NCBI GenBank assembly: GCA_000687975.1 | Contig: JIAB01000001.1 | Coordinates: 620,001-684,000, forward strand | Reading direction: 5' to 3' | DNA length: 64,000 bases | DNA from: Lachnospiraceae bacterium AC2031 | GTDB taxonomy: Bacteria > Bacillota > Clostridia > Lachnospirales > Lachnospiraceae | In this document: one piece after another, positions 1 through 10,100 of the stretch | Numbering within the stretch: the stretch's first letter is position 1 | How the letters are laid out: each line of letters opens with the position of its first letter | Translations under genes and position numbers: made by a program | Notes under the pieces: model-generated | Told to the model about the DNA's origin: nothing | Databases searched by the model: none | Seen by the model: the letters and a program-made list of their open reading frames with translations, nothing else

Positions 1-1
1 G

Positions 2-3000
2 AGAAACTCATGTCACTTTGCTTTCTGTCTTATATTCCTTATCCTTATTCTGTCATATGAAGTATTGGATAATATTGAAAATATAAAACTACTATCTGTA
101 ATTCTTTCTGGAGTTCTTCTAGAGGGACTTATTATTGCATCACTCATTTTCTCGCATACGTATTATCATTCAAATCCTTTCATCTATTCAATTGAGATAG
201 CTCTTCTCTATACCCTGATTCTAGTCGTTATGGTATTAAAGATAAAAGGATATAAGGCACATCATGCAGGCTTACTGATCATCGGTATACTGGAAATCAT
301 TCTTACATTCTTTACAGGATGCTTAAGTCTTTCAAAAACAGAATCAACATACACGAACAGCTATAGCTTCAATAAATATGCTGTAGAGATGAATTATAAA
401 GATTCTACCATCCTAGACTACAACCAATGGGATGACTACTTTAATCCAGTATTGAATGTAATAAATGGATATGAATATGTAATGATTGCATCTGGAAAAG
501 ATATTCCTGATGCATGTTTAGAGTTCGATCAAACTATTGGACGAATAGATATTTATAAGAATCCAAATGCAAAAAATGAACCTATCTTTGTTTCAAATGA
601 TATATTGAACTGGACATACAGTAAGACCAGTACTTATCCTTCAATGAATAGTTTAGCAAGTATTGTAGCATCTAAAGATATCAAAATATTTAATAAAATA
701 TATGGTATCACTTCGACACTAGCTGACAACTATACAGACGAAGTTGGAAATAAATTAAACGATATTGAATACGCTAAGATTCAATACGATGTAAGTGAGG
801 AAGGTTATATATACACCAATTATATAAGACCTTCATATCTTGGAGCCTATTCAAGCGAATCTCCAATTATCAAGGATTATATTATTCCATACTACCATTC
901 CCAGTACTGTTACTTTGATAATAAAACCTACTATACGTTTGATAACGATGCTTATTTAGATTTCTGTAACAATATAAAATATATCGAAAATGGTGCCCAA
1001 ATTCCAGAAAAAGGTTATATCATCGTTCCAGGAAACGACAAACCTTTATATGACGTAAAAATCGATGGAAAAACTATCACTCCAATACATATTGATAGTT
1101 CTCTTTTTGTTGTTCCAGTTGATTCAAACAACAGTATTGAATTAGTTGAAGGATCAACTCATACAAGCATGTTGTTCTATTTTATATCTATCATTACTTT
1201 CATTGCTGTATTATTGATCAATAAATTTAAACTTTGTTTCAAACTTATTAAATCTATATATAACAAAGCTGAAAACATCTGTAGAAATAACTATGTTTAT
1301 ATTATATCTACAATCGTTCCTCTCATGGTGGTTATTTTGTCATCTTACTTTTGGTCCTGTACTCCTTTTGGAAAAACCTCAGCTATGGCATCTGATGGAT
1401 ATGTTCAGACTTATCCAGCTATTGCTGAAATGATCAAAGGACTAAATCTAAAAAGCTTACTCCCATCCACAATCGGATTTGGAACTCTAATTTATAGTTC
1501 AGGTTCAGATCCAATTACTGGATTTATTTCAACATTGATTCAATTATTCTATAGATTATTTATATGGACAAATGATGGCAATCTTTATACAACGATATGG
1601 GCAACCATATACTTTGTATATTCAGGCCCTGCTATCGTATTCTACTTCACACATAGATATTCAGGCAAAAGAATTGACAAGCGAAATCCACTGTTAATTC
1701 TAATCGCGTTACTCTATTCACTATGCTCATATTCAATAGGTTACTTTATCTTTAACAACTTTATATATGGGCTATATACTCCGATAATAATATATGCGCT
1801 TGAACGACTAATCTATAAGAAAAAACCATTTATATATATATTAGCGCTCTCTTTCATAATGATGCGAGGTTATTATTCAGCATTTCTTTTATGCGAATTT
1901 GTAGCTTTGTTCTTTATTACATTTGATTTTAAGAACGCAAAAGATTTTATAACAAAAACACTACATTTTATTTTATCCAGTTTACTGGCAGCAGGACTAG
2001 CGGCATTTAATTTATTACCATCATTTATTTCAACTTTATATTCTCCATATCGTTCAAATGATTCTTTATCTTCTAACGATATGAGTAACGGAATCAATAT
2101 TTTTAGTACTATATTTAAAACTATAAATCAATATCAGGCTGGTGCAAACAGTGTCGTTACATCTTCAGATGACGGACTCGTAAATATTTACGCTGGTCTT
2201 CTTCCTTTACTATTTATAGCATTATTCTTAGTAAAAAATGACATTAAGTTATCTATAAGAATCAGAAAAGCCCTTATATGTTTTATATATATATGGGCCT
2301 TTGGCGATTCAATATTTAACTTTATTTTCCATGGTTTCCACCATCAATCTAATGTACCGAATCGTTTTGCTATCTTCTTTGTATTTCTTCTGATTACAAT
2401 GTTCACAGATTGCATAATAGATATAAAGAATATCTCATACAAAAAGATTTTAATCTCATTATCTACAGTATCTATACTCCTTACTGTAATATGGATTATA
2501 TATCCACTTAAAAATATGAGAAGTCTAATACTCTCTCTTGTTTTTATTGTCATTTATATAACTACAACCGCAGTATGTTACTTCAAAAACATAAGTAAAT
2601 GGACTTTTTACAAACTTCTTATATATTCATCAACCATTGAGATACTGATCAGTGCAATGATAACCTTTAGTGTTTCTATAGGTCATGTAAATACTACTCT
2701 TGAAAACAACTTAAAATCTATTGGTGTACTTAATACACAAACCAAAACTGATGATATATATATATCAGAGTACTTAACAAGTTCAACTGATAATTTTAAT
2801 ATGGGAAAGATTAATGGTCTTAACACGTTTACAGGTTTTAATTCTGGACTTAGTACTCAGGCATCAGATCTTGCAAACTTCTGGGGATTAAGTGTTTCAA
2901 ATAACACAATAAATTATATAACTGGTAATCCTCTAGCAGATATGATGATGCATCTTAAATACCAATATATCGATACTGATAATGACGAATATGGAAAATC

Positions 3001-6000
3001 TTCGCCTTACACTTTAGTTAATACTCATAACAACATAGAACAATATGAAAATCCATACTTCTTACCTCTTGGTTATGTTACAAACCCAGAACTAAAACAA
3101 TGGTCCGAGTCAGATCTTGAAGAATATTCATCTTTTATGGATTATCAAAATGAATTTTCCAGGATAATATGCGGAAAAGACCTTTACACAGAAATACTTC
3201 CTCCAGAAGATGATTCCGACGCATATATTAATTCAAGTTTAGGTACACAATCATTATATGGCAGACATGACTTAAATGTTGAATTAAAACTACAGGATGA
3301 AATCAATGGAAAAATCTATGTTTTTTATAATAGACGTATTATATATATAGGAGATACAGAAAAAGCAGAAAATAATACATTCTACTTCACCCTTCACTCC
3401 TTTGTTGAGGATGATGCAGATAATGATGTCGAACTCATCTTTGGTGTTCTAAACGAAGACGTTCTAGCAGAGATCCATAACATTCTTTCTGAAAGTACTG
3501 TCTCATATTATGAAAAAACAAGAAATAGTGTTTCTGGAGAAATAGAAGTTAAAAATGACGGAATACTATATCTCGCCATCCCAGCATTTGATACAACAGA
3601 AATATATGTTGATGGAGTAAAATCAGAAACCTTCGACTATATGTGTGGAATTGGAGTTAATATTACTCAAGGATCTCACATAGTAACAATAAAAGGTACA
3701 TATGGAAACTACTCTACAGGATGCATTGTATCCGGTATCTTTATTGTATTAATCGTTCTATACTTACTGATTTTAAGGATATACAAGAAAAAACATCCTG
3801 ATACTACAGATGAATCAGACAATACTATAGATAAAACAGAATCTTCAAATAATGAAGACTCTAATAATTCAAATGATAAGCCTAATAATAAACTAATAAA
3901 CACCATAAAGAAGATTAATAAAACATATCTTCTAGCTTTTATTATTCCATTCTTAGTACTATTAGTATGCTTTGTTTATAGTGGATTTGCTCCATTTGGT
4001 GCCCGCGATGTAATGACAGCAAATGAGCAGGGAGAATATTTACTACATTATTATGAATTATATGATAGAGTCCAATCCGGAAAGAGTATATTGGGATACA
4101 GTTTATATGAAGGAACAGGATATGATTTTACTACTTTATTAACATACTTTTTATCAGATCCAACCAACCTTCTTATACTACTCTTTTCAAGAAATGATAT
4201 CATCACTGTAGTAAACCTTCTTTATATATTCAAGTTATCCCTAAGTGGTCTTTTCATGAGTATATACCTTAAGAACAGTAAGATGTCTCGATTCTTGAAC
4301 ACAAAATATAAGGGACCAAAGGCAAAAAAGACTGATAAAAAGGATCTTATTATTGGAGGTAAAGATACAGCACCTAAATCCTTAAGAGAAATAATGAATA
4401 ATGTCAACTTCCCTATAGTTGCTTTCTCATTAATGTATTCTCTCTCCAACTATATGCTAGGACCAGGATTCAATACTGCCATGCTAGGCGCAGTATGTAT
4501 TCTTCCTCTTATAATGCTTGGAATGGATAAACTCATATACGAAGGAAAGAAGAAGCTATATATTATCACATACCTTATATCGTTCATTTTGAACTTCCGT
4601 ATAACAGTAATAACAACTTTATTCTTATTACTTTACCTCATACTTCCTAGATATAAGAACTTCAAGCACTTTTTAGTAGTTGTTAAAGATAAGCTGATTT
4701 GTGATATTATCGTTTTCCTTGGAGCCGCATATATTATTATAAACAACATAACGAGTACATTCTGGCATACTGAACTTACAACACTGAGTAAAAATGAGAT
4801 AACAGCTAACCTCTTTGATACAGTGAAGATGATGACAACTGGTATAAAACCAGCCAACATCCTTCTAGCCGGAAACAATACCTACTTATACTCAGGTATC
4901 ATAGCATTGTTATTCCTGCTAGTTTTTATCTTTAATAACAAGATAAGCTTAAGTATAAGAATACGCTACGCTGCAGTGTACACTCTCCTATTTATAGGAT
5001 TTATGATGACTTCACTAAATACTGTACTAAATGGATTTATCTTCTTTGATGGAATATCATCAACATACGCTTACACCATAATATTCCTTGGAATAGTCAT
5101 AGTATATGCAGAGTATAGATTAATTGGTAAAACACAAACCATAAGAATAGTTCTGCCAGCGCTTATCTGCTCAGCACTAATTGTAGGAGCTATATTCCTA
5201 TGCTACTCTTATAACAGTCCTAGCATGTTTATTAAGTCACTGGAGTTTATATTCTTCTATACTATAATAATGCTTGTATATTCAAACAACAGCCTTACAA
5301 AATGGCTAATGAAGCTGCTTATAAGTGGAATACTTATCGTAGAACTAATTTCTTCATTCATTCCTAACTTTAAGGCACTTAGTTGGCTGACATATCCATA
5401 TACAAGAACACTACAATATAAGGAAATGACAGCAATAGACTACACGCATAATAATCTATCACCTAATAGCGTACTCCTACTAAATTCACTTAAATCTACT
5501 CATACGCCATTAGAGATTGCACTTAAAGGCTACAGCTATGTTATATGGAACGGAAATGAAGAAAATACCTTTAAATCGTTAGAACTATCAAATGACGATA
5601 ACGACCTAAAGATTTATAACGTGTCCGGAGTGAAAGACTACTATCTAATTGATGAAAATGTTAAAAACTATGCATATAATAAATATTCACCTCTTGAATC
5701 AATTAATGAGCTTTCACAAAATTATCTACATACGCCTCTATCTTTAAAGAAGTTAGATTATAAAGAACTTGGTGGAAACTATGCTTACTACACAAATATG
5801 ATCTATGTAGAAAGTTCAGAACCTGGTGATCTGTTCTATAATTACTCATACATTACAAACAGAAATGATCAGGCAGCAGGAGAATCAATAGAGTTCACGC
5901 AATATGTAGGCAAAAACAGAGATAAATACGTCAAAGGATTATATGGTTTCTCAAAAGAAAACTATGATGAAACGATGAATACATTAGAAGGCGGCTACTG

Positions 6001-6340
6001 TAATGGACTATCATCAGCTATAGAGAATAACAAGCCATATGAAATAAATGCTCAAGCAAATGGAAATAAATATATGACACTCGGTCTAAAGAACATATAT
6101 GGTTGGAATATTAAAGTAAATAATGAAAAAGCACAACCACATACTTTCCTAGACGATGCTATGATAATCCCATTAAATAATGGTAATAATAACGTATCAA
6201 TATCATATAGTCCTATCCTCTTCTATATAGGATTAACAATATCAGTAGTTACAATAATCATATTATGTATATCATCAAAGATATTGAAAAAGAAAACGAA
6301 GAAAGACAAATCAAACAAAGAAACAAAAGAAAAAGAATAA
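2..6340 (+). CDS. Giant multi-module YfhO-family membrane protein, 5' end outside window
   Basis: YfhO-family proteins are polytopic membrane proteins linked to glycosylation of cell-surface polymers such as lipoteichoic acid. The frame is open to the left edge; a TTG at 65 could start it, but no Shine-Dalgarno precedes it and the upstream codons encode a hydrophobic stretch, so the gene very likely begins outside the window. Numbering from 65, residues 1-400 look like the C-terminal half of one YfhO module (membrane helices, a soluble region, a VDGK-like beta tail, a final helix). Residues about 408-1240 form a complete module starting near the motif CTPFGKTS. An acidic, Asn-rich linker follows, and residues about 1285-2075 form another module starting near FAPFGARD. 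The C-terminus is Lys-rich. Ordinary YfhO proteins have one module of about 850 residues. The gene is visibly AT-richer than its neighbours. The family call is fairly sure; the substrate is unknown. Confidence 0.8.
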   Translation, partial: RNSCHFAFCLIFLILILSYEVLDNIENIKLLSVILSGVLLEGLIIASLIFSHTYYHSNPFIYSIEIALLYTLILVVMVLKIKGYKAHHAGLLIIGILEIILTFFTGCLSLSKTESTYTNSYSFNKYAVEMNYKDSTILDYNQWDDYFNPVLNVINGYEYVMIASGKDIPDACLEFDQTIGRIDIYKNPNAKNEPIFVSNDILNWTYSKTSTYPSMNSLASIVASKDIKIFNKIYGITSTLADNYTDEVGNKLNDIEYAKIQYDVSEEGYIYTNYIRPSYLGAYSSESPIIKDYIIPYYHSQYCYFDNKTYYTFDNDAYLDFCNNIKYIENGAQIPEKGYIIVPGNDKPLYDVKIDGKTITPIHIDSSLFVVPVDSNNSIELVEGSTHTSMLFYFISIITFIAVLLINKFKLCFKLIKSIYNKAENICRNNYVYIISTIVPLMVVILSSYFWSCTPFGKTSAMASDGYVQTYPAIAEMIKGLNLKSLLPSTIGFGTLIYSSGSDPITGFISTLIQLFYRLFIWTNDGNLYTTIWATIYFVYSGPAIVFYFTHRYSGKRIDKRNPLLILIALLYSLCSYSIGYFIFNNFIYGLYTPIIIYALERLIYKKKPFIYILALSFIMMRGYYSAFLLCEFVALFFITFDFKNAKDFITKTLHFILSSLLAAGLAAFNLLPSFISTLYSPYRSNDSLSSNDMSNGINIFSTIFKTINQYQAGANSVVTSSDDGLVNIYAGLLPLLFIALFLVKNDIKLSIRIRKALICFIYIWAFGDSIFNFIFHGFHHQSNVPNRFAIFFVFLLITMFTDCIIDIKNISYKKILISLSTVSILLTVIWIIYPLKNMRSLILSLVFIVIYITTTAVCYFKNISKWTFYKLLIYSSTIEILISAMITFSVSIGHVNTTLENNLKSIGVLNTQTKTDDIYISEYLTSSTDNFNMGKINGLNTFTGFNSGLSTQASDLANFWGLSVSNNTINYITGNPLADMMMHLKYQYIDTDNDEYGKSSPYTLVNTHNNIEQYENPYFLPLGYVTNPELKQWSESDLEEYSSFMDYQNEFSRIICGKDLYTEILPPEDDSDAYINSSLGTQSLYGRHDLNVELKLQDEINGKIYVFYNRRIIYIGDTEKAENNTFYFTLHSFVEDDADNDVELIFGVLNEDVLAEIHNILSESTVSYYEKTRNSVSGEIEVKNDGILYLAIPAFDTTEIYVDGVKSETFDYMCGIGVNITQGSHIVTIKGTYGNYSTGCIVSGIFIVLIVLYLLILRIYKKKHPDTTDESDNTIDKTESSNNEDSNNSNDKPNNKLINTIKKINKTYLLAFIIPFLVLLVCFVYSGFAPFGARDVMTANEQGEYLLHYYELYDRVQSGKSILGYSLYEGTGYDFTTLLTYFLSDPTNLLILLFSRNDIITVVNLLYIFKLSLSGLFMSIYLKNSKMSRFLNTKYKGPKAKKTDKKDLIIGGKDTAPKSLREIMNNVNFPIVAFSLMYSLSNYMLGPGFNTAMLGAVCILPLIMLGMDKLIYEGKKKLYIITYLISFILNFRITVITTLFLLLYLILPRYKNFKHFLVVVKDKLICDIIVFLGAAYIIINNITSTFWHTELTTLSKNEITANLFDTVKMMTTGIKPANILLAGNNTYLYSGIIALLFLLVFIFNNKISLSIRIRYAAVYTLLFIGFMMTSLNTVLNGFIFFDGISSTYAYTIIFLGIVIVYAEYRLIGKTQTIRIVLPALICSALIVGAIFLCYSYNSPSMFIKSLEFIFFYTIIMLVYSNNSLTKWLMKLLISGILIVELISSFIPNFKALSWLTYPYTRTLQYKEMTAIDYTHNNLSPNSVLLLNSLKSTHTPLEIALKGYSYVIWNGNEENTFKSLELSNDDNDLKIYNVSGVKDYYLIDENVKNYAYNKYSPLESINELSQNYLHTPLSLKKLDYKELGGNYAYYTNMIYVESSEPGDLFYNYSYITNRNDQAAGESIEFTQYVGKNRDKYVKGLYGFSKENYDETMNTLEGGYCNGLSSAIENNKPYEINAQANGNKYMTLGLKNIYGWNIKVNNEKAQPHTFLDDAMIIPLNNGNNNVSISYSPILFYIGLTISVVTIIILCISSKILKKKTKKDKSNKETKEKE

Positions 6341-6386
6341 AGCCTTAATCAAATAAACAAAAACACAAAAGATTAAGACAAATAGG

Positions 6387-6415
6387 TTGAAAAATCAACA
6401 ACCATATATTAAAAT
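6387..6415 (+). promoter_or_regulatory. Putative efp promoter
   Basis: A TTGAAA -35 box at 6387-6392 is separated by 17 bases from a TAAAAT -10 box at 6410-6415, about 32 bases before the efp start. It lies in the only gap between the YfhO-like gene and efp. Read by eye only. Confidence 0.5.
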
Positions 6416-6447
6416 ATCAAAAGAATAAATAAGGGAGGATATTTGAA

Positions 6448-7005
6448 ATGATATCAGCAGGTGATTTTAGGAATGGTGTTACCGTTGAGATAGAAGGAAA
6501 CATCTACCAGATAATCGAGTTCATGCATGTTAAACCAGGTAAAGGAGCAGCTTTCGTTCGTGCTAAGTTAAAGAATATTAAGAATGGTGGTGTTGTTGAA
6601 AGAACATTTAGACCTACAGAGAAGTTTGAAACAGCTCATATAGAAAAGAGAGATATGACATATTCATATAAGGATGGTGAGCTTTACTACTTCATGGATC
6701 CAGAATCATATGATATGATTCCTGTAAGCGAGAAGATAATCGCTGATGATATGAAGTTCGTAAAAGAAAATGAAACTTGTAAGCTTCACTCTCACAACGG
6801 TGAGGTATTCTCAATAGAGCCTCCTATCAACGTTGTACTTGAGGTAACAGAGTGTGAGCCAGGTGTTGCAGGAAACACTGCTACAAACGCTACAAAGCCT
6901 TGTACAGTTGAGACAGGCGCTACACTTAATGTACCACTCTTTGTTAATCAGGGAGATTCTATCAAGATTGATACACGTACAGGTGAGTACGTATCACGTG
7001 CTTAA
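6448..7005 (+). CDS. efp: Translation elongation factor P
   Basis: EF-P enters the ribosomal E site and stimulates peptide bond formation when ribosomes stall at runs of proline. The 185-residue length is normal, with the KOW-like N-terminal domain and two OB domains. The exposed loop reads PGKGAA with Lys32 at the tip, the position that is modified in other bacteria. No modification enzyme is recognisable in this window. The start is supported by AAGGGAGG 10 bases upstream. It has its own putative promoter at 6387-6415 and a strong terminator at 7038-7070, so it is probably a single-gene transcript that converges with the pilus operon. Confidence 0.97.
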   Translation: MISAGDFRNGVTVEIEGNIYQIIEFMHVKPGKGAAFVRAKLKNIKNGGVVERTFRPTEKFETAHIEKRDMTYSYKDGELYYFMDPESYDMIPVSEKIIADDMKFVKENETCKLHSHNGEVFSIEPPINVVLEVTECEPGVAGNTATNATKPCTVETGATLNVPLFVNQGDSIKIDTRTGEYVSRA

Positions 7006-7037
7006 TATTTCATAGTGTAAGACAAATATATTATACC

Positions 7038-7070
7038 AAAAGGGCATCGGAGAAAATCCGGTGCCCTTTT
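7038..7070 (+). terminator. Rho-independent terminator of efp
   Basis: Two 13-base arms, AAAAGGGCATCGG and CCGGTGCCCTTTT, pair fully with one G-T wobble around a 7-base loop and end in a T run. The hairpin starts 33 bases after the efp stop codon. Confidence 0.9.
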
Positions 7071-7117
7071 CAATTTGTTTTATAAAACTATATATTACAA
7101 ATTTAAATCATAAAAAA

Positions 7118-7149
7118 GATAAACCCCTGGTAAAAACCAGAGGTTTATC
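7118..7149 (-). terminator. Rho-independent terminator of the pilus operon
   Basis: Arms 7118-7130 and 7137-7149 pair over 13 positions with one mismatch around a 6-base loop. On the minus strand the hairpin is followed by six T. It lies 10 bases after the stop of the 1,827-residue protein and faces the efp terminator. Confidence 0.88.
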
Positions 7150-7159
7150 AAAATAACTA

Positions 7160-10100
7160 TTAGTTAAGATCATATAGATCAGGTACAAGCTCAATTCTGA
7201 TGTTCTTTGTCTCTTCGGCACCACTCTTAGTCTTCATATATACGGTGATATATGCTGCAGTACCTTCCTTACCAACAAAGTATTCAGGCTTAAGAGCAAG
7301 TAACGTTACACCAGCAGCATCGGTTCCAATCTTCTTATTAGCACCGGTACCACCTGTTCCAGGATAAATCTTTTTAAGCAATCCAGTCGATACATTATCA
7401 TCTACATCTTCTTTATGCTGATATACGAGGATATCTTTACCATCATCATATACCTTCTTAGCATTCTTTGTAGAATCTGTATGATCATTTGGAAGATCAT
7501 AATATACCTTTAAGTCTTCTATCTCATCATCTGGACAAAGTGGATAGATAGAGAACTGAGGAACATCACGCTTTGTCTTTACATAATATACGTAATCATC
7601 CTTATCAGTTTCTGTACCATTCTCGCCCTGAGCATCGATTGCTTTAAGTACTTCCTTATTCTTAAGAGCATCTGGAGCAGTAGAATCAAAGTCATGTAAT
7701 GTAAGATCTGGCTTCATAGCTCCTGCACCACCAGTTGCAGAATTAAGAATTACATTGATAAAGAGTTTTCTCTCATCATTGTTACTACGTCCAACACCAA
7801 CTATAAGTGTATGACCTGCACCAGTATATGTAACCTTACCATACTGGTATAAGAAGTAGTTATTTACACCATCATGAGGATCAGCTGCAAACATACTTGA
7901 ATATGTACCGGCAGAACCACCTTCCATTGTATAGTAGACTACCATCTTAGGATCATTTACATTTGCTGGATATCCAGAACCTGTTGTAGGACTTACCTGA
8001 AGTCTATCAGCAATGTTAAATGGATACTTAGTAATTACACCTTCATTAGTCTGTTCTGCTTTATCAGTAGGAGCATATCCATCTGAACCAGCAAGTGCTC
8101 TCTTAACATCATGAGCTGAATGAAGTGTCTGGTTATCAGTCTCAGCATGATATCTATACTGAACAAACTTGTTATCAGTAAAATATCCTGGATCATTCTG
8201 ATGATCTAATTGCTTATAAGCAATATCACGAGTCGTATAAGTTTTACCAGTTGTAGCAGCACCTATAGGGTCTGATACATAAGTTGTTGTACTTGTGACT
8301 GTCTGTGTCGCCTTATTAAATGCAATATCTACTTGTGAAGTACCTGACATACCGAAAGCATTACTAAGGATTCTAGTCATAGTAGGAGTTCCAGCATAGT
8401 CAGAAGCTACAGCATCAGCAGTAAGTGTATCATGGAACAGAAGTAAGTTACCAGAATTATTTGCATAGTTAAGTAATGTATAACATGCAAGTTCATTCAT
8501 ATCCTTACCACCGAATCCCTCAGCAGCACCGATAGCTACACATGTCCAAATATCCTTAAGATTGAATGTACCAATTCTATCAGGATTCTTTGTAGAATTA
8601 CTTGTAAATGCTGCCGCATACTCAGCATATAACAGATACTTCTGATAGAAATACTGCTCTAATGCCTTAGCATCTCTCCAAGGAACAAACATCTTTGCAT
8701 AATCATCAATATACGCCTGAGTTGTTCCTCCAGCATTACCTGCAGATGACTGCCAGTAACTGAAGTAATCATAAAGCTCTCTCTCATCAGGAGCAATACT
8801 CTTATCTGCAAGATGTTCAAAATCTTTCTTTACATATGGAGTATAACCAGTAATCTTATCATTTGCTAAAAATGCATTTAAATTAGTAGTTACATAATCG
8901 CAACATACATCTGCTGACTTACCCCAAGCTTCAATCAATCTCGTAACATCAGCAGCTGAAGGACTAGTTGTATAAGTAATCACACCTGTTGTTGTGTTAT
9001 AAGCTGTTGCACCAAGCTTAATCTCATCTTTAAGAAATAACTCGAAATCAGCATCAGTTGTATAATTACCATTAATGATATCAACCATTGTATAATAATA
9101 GCCTTCATACTTATCACGAGCAGTTTCATATGTGAGCTGTACAGCTTCAACATCATTCTGATCAACGCAGTCTTTATATACTTCATTTACATCAGCACAT
9201 AACTGCTCAAAATCATCATGATACATTATATCAACTTTTACTTCATAATCCTTGCTTACGTCATCGAACCAGTTAGTAGCCCAATCATCTAATCCAACGA
9301 AATCAATACCGCCTTCGTTAAATATAGCTGTACCTTCTTTGTTGCTGTAAGCTGTATAATCATCGTAATACTTTACAATACCAAACTTATGTGAATGGAT
9401 ACCTAAATTCTTACCATGATCTGAATATTTCCAAGAAGTATCTACTGGGTCTGTGTCGTCATAAGCATCTATACGATTAGCAACAGTAGCATTACTAAGA
9501 ATAGTAGTTGCAAATCCATAGTCCTGATCCTTATAAGCATCAGACATACCAACCTTATTTACATCTTTACCATACTTTGTATTATTACCTGAGTAGCAGT
9601 TTCCTTCAAGAATCTTTCTTGAATGCATACACTCAGTACAAAGATATAAGGTATCTGTACCACTATCACTTCTATCAACATGTGGCATAATCTGAAGCAG
9701 ATGAACCTGCTTCTTCTTTGCATACTTTATCTTACAAAGACCTGTAACAGATGTCTTCTGATTTGATTCTGTAGCAGAAGAACCACTACCACTAAGAGAT
9801 ACAATCTCTAACTTCCAGTATACAGGACCACAGTATGTAGTACTTATGGCACCAGCATCAATTAAATCATGATATGTAATCTCTGTCTTATTATCTAATG
9901 ATAACTTAAGCTCTGTCTTATTCAGATTTGGATCTGTACTAATAAAATCATCCGGATTAAGAGTTGGATCATTATCAGGATCATTAGTCATATCCTTAGT
10001 CTTTTCAAATCTACTATTACGATTCTCATCAATATAGAGATTTAAGCGATAATTTGTAAGTGCAGTTTCAATCTTCCAATTAAGATCATTAATATATAGC

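Noticed and set aside
65-67. TTG start for the YfhO-like gene
   Set aside because: No ribosome-binding site, and the frame continues upstream to the window edge with hydrophobic codons, so the gene is treated as cut by the edge.
4222-4878. Antisense frames inside the YfhO-like gene
   Set aside because: Low-complexity hydrophobic shadows opposite membrane helices; no ribosome-binding sites.
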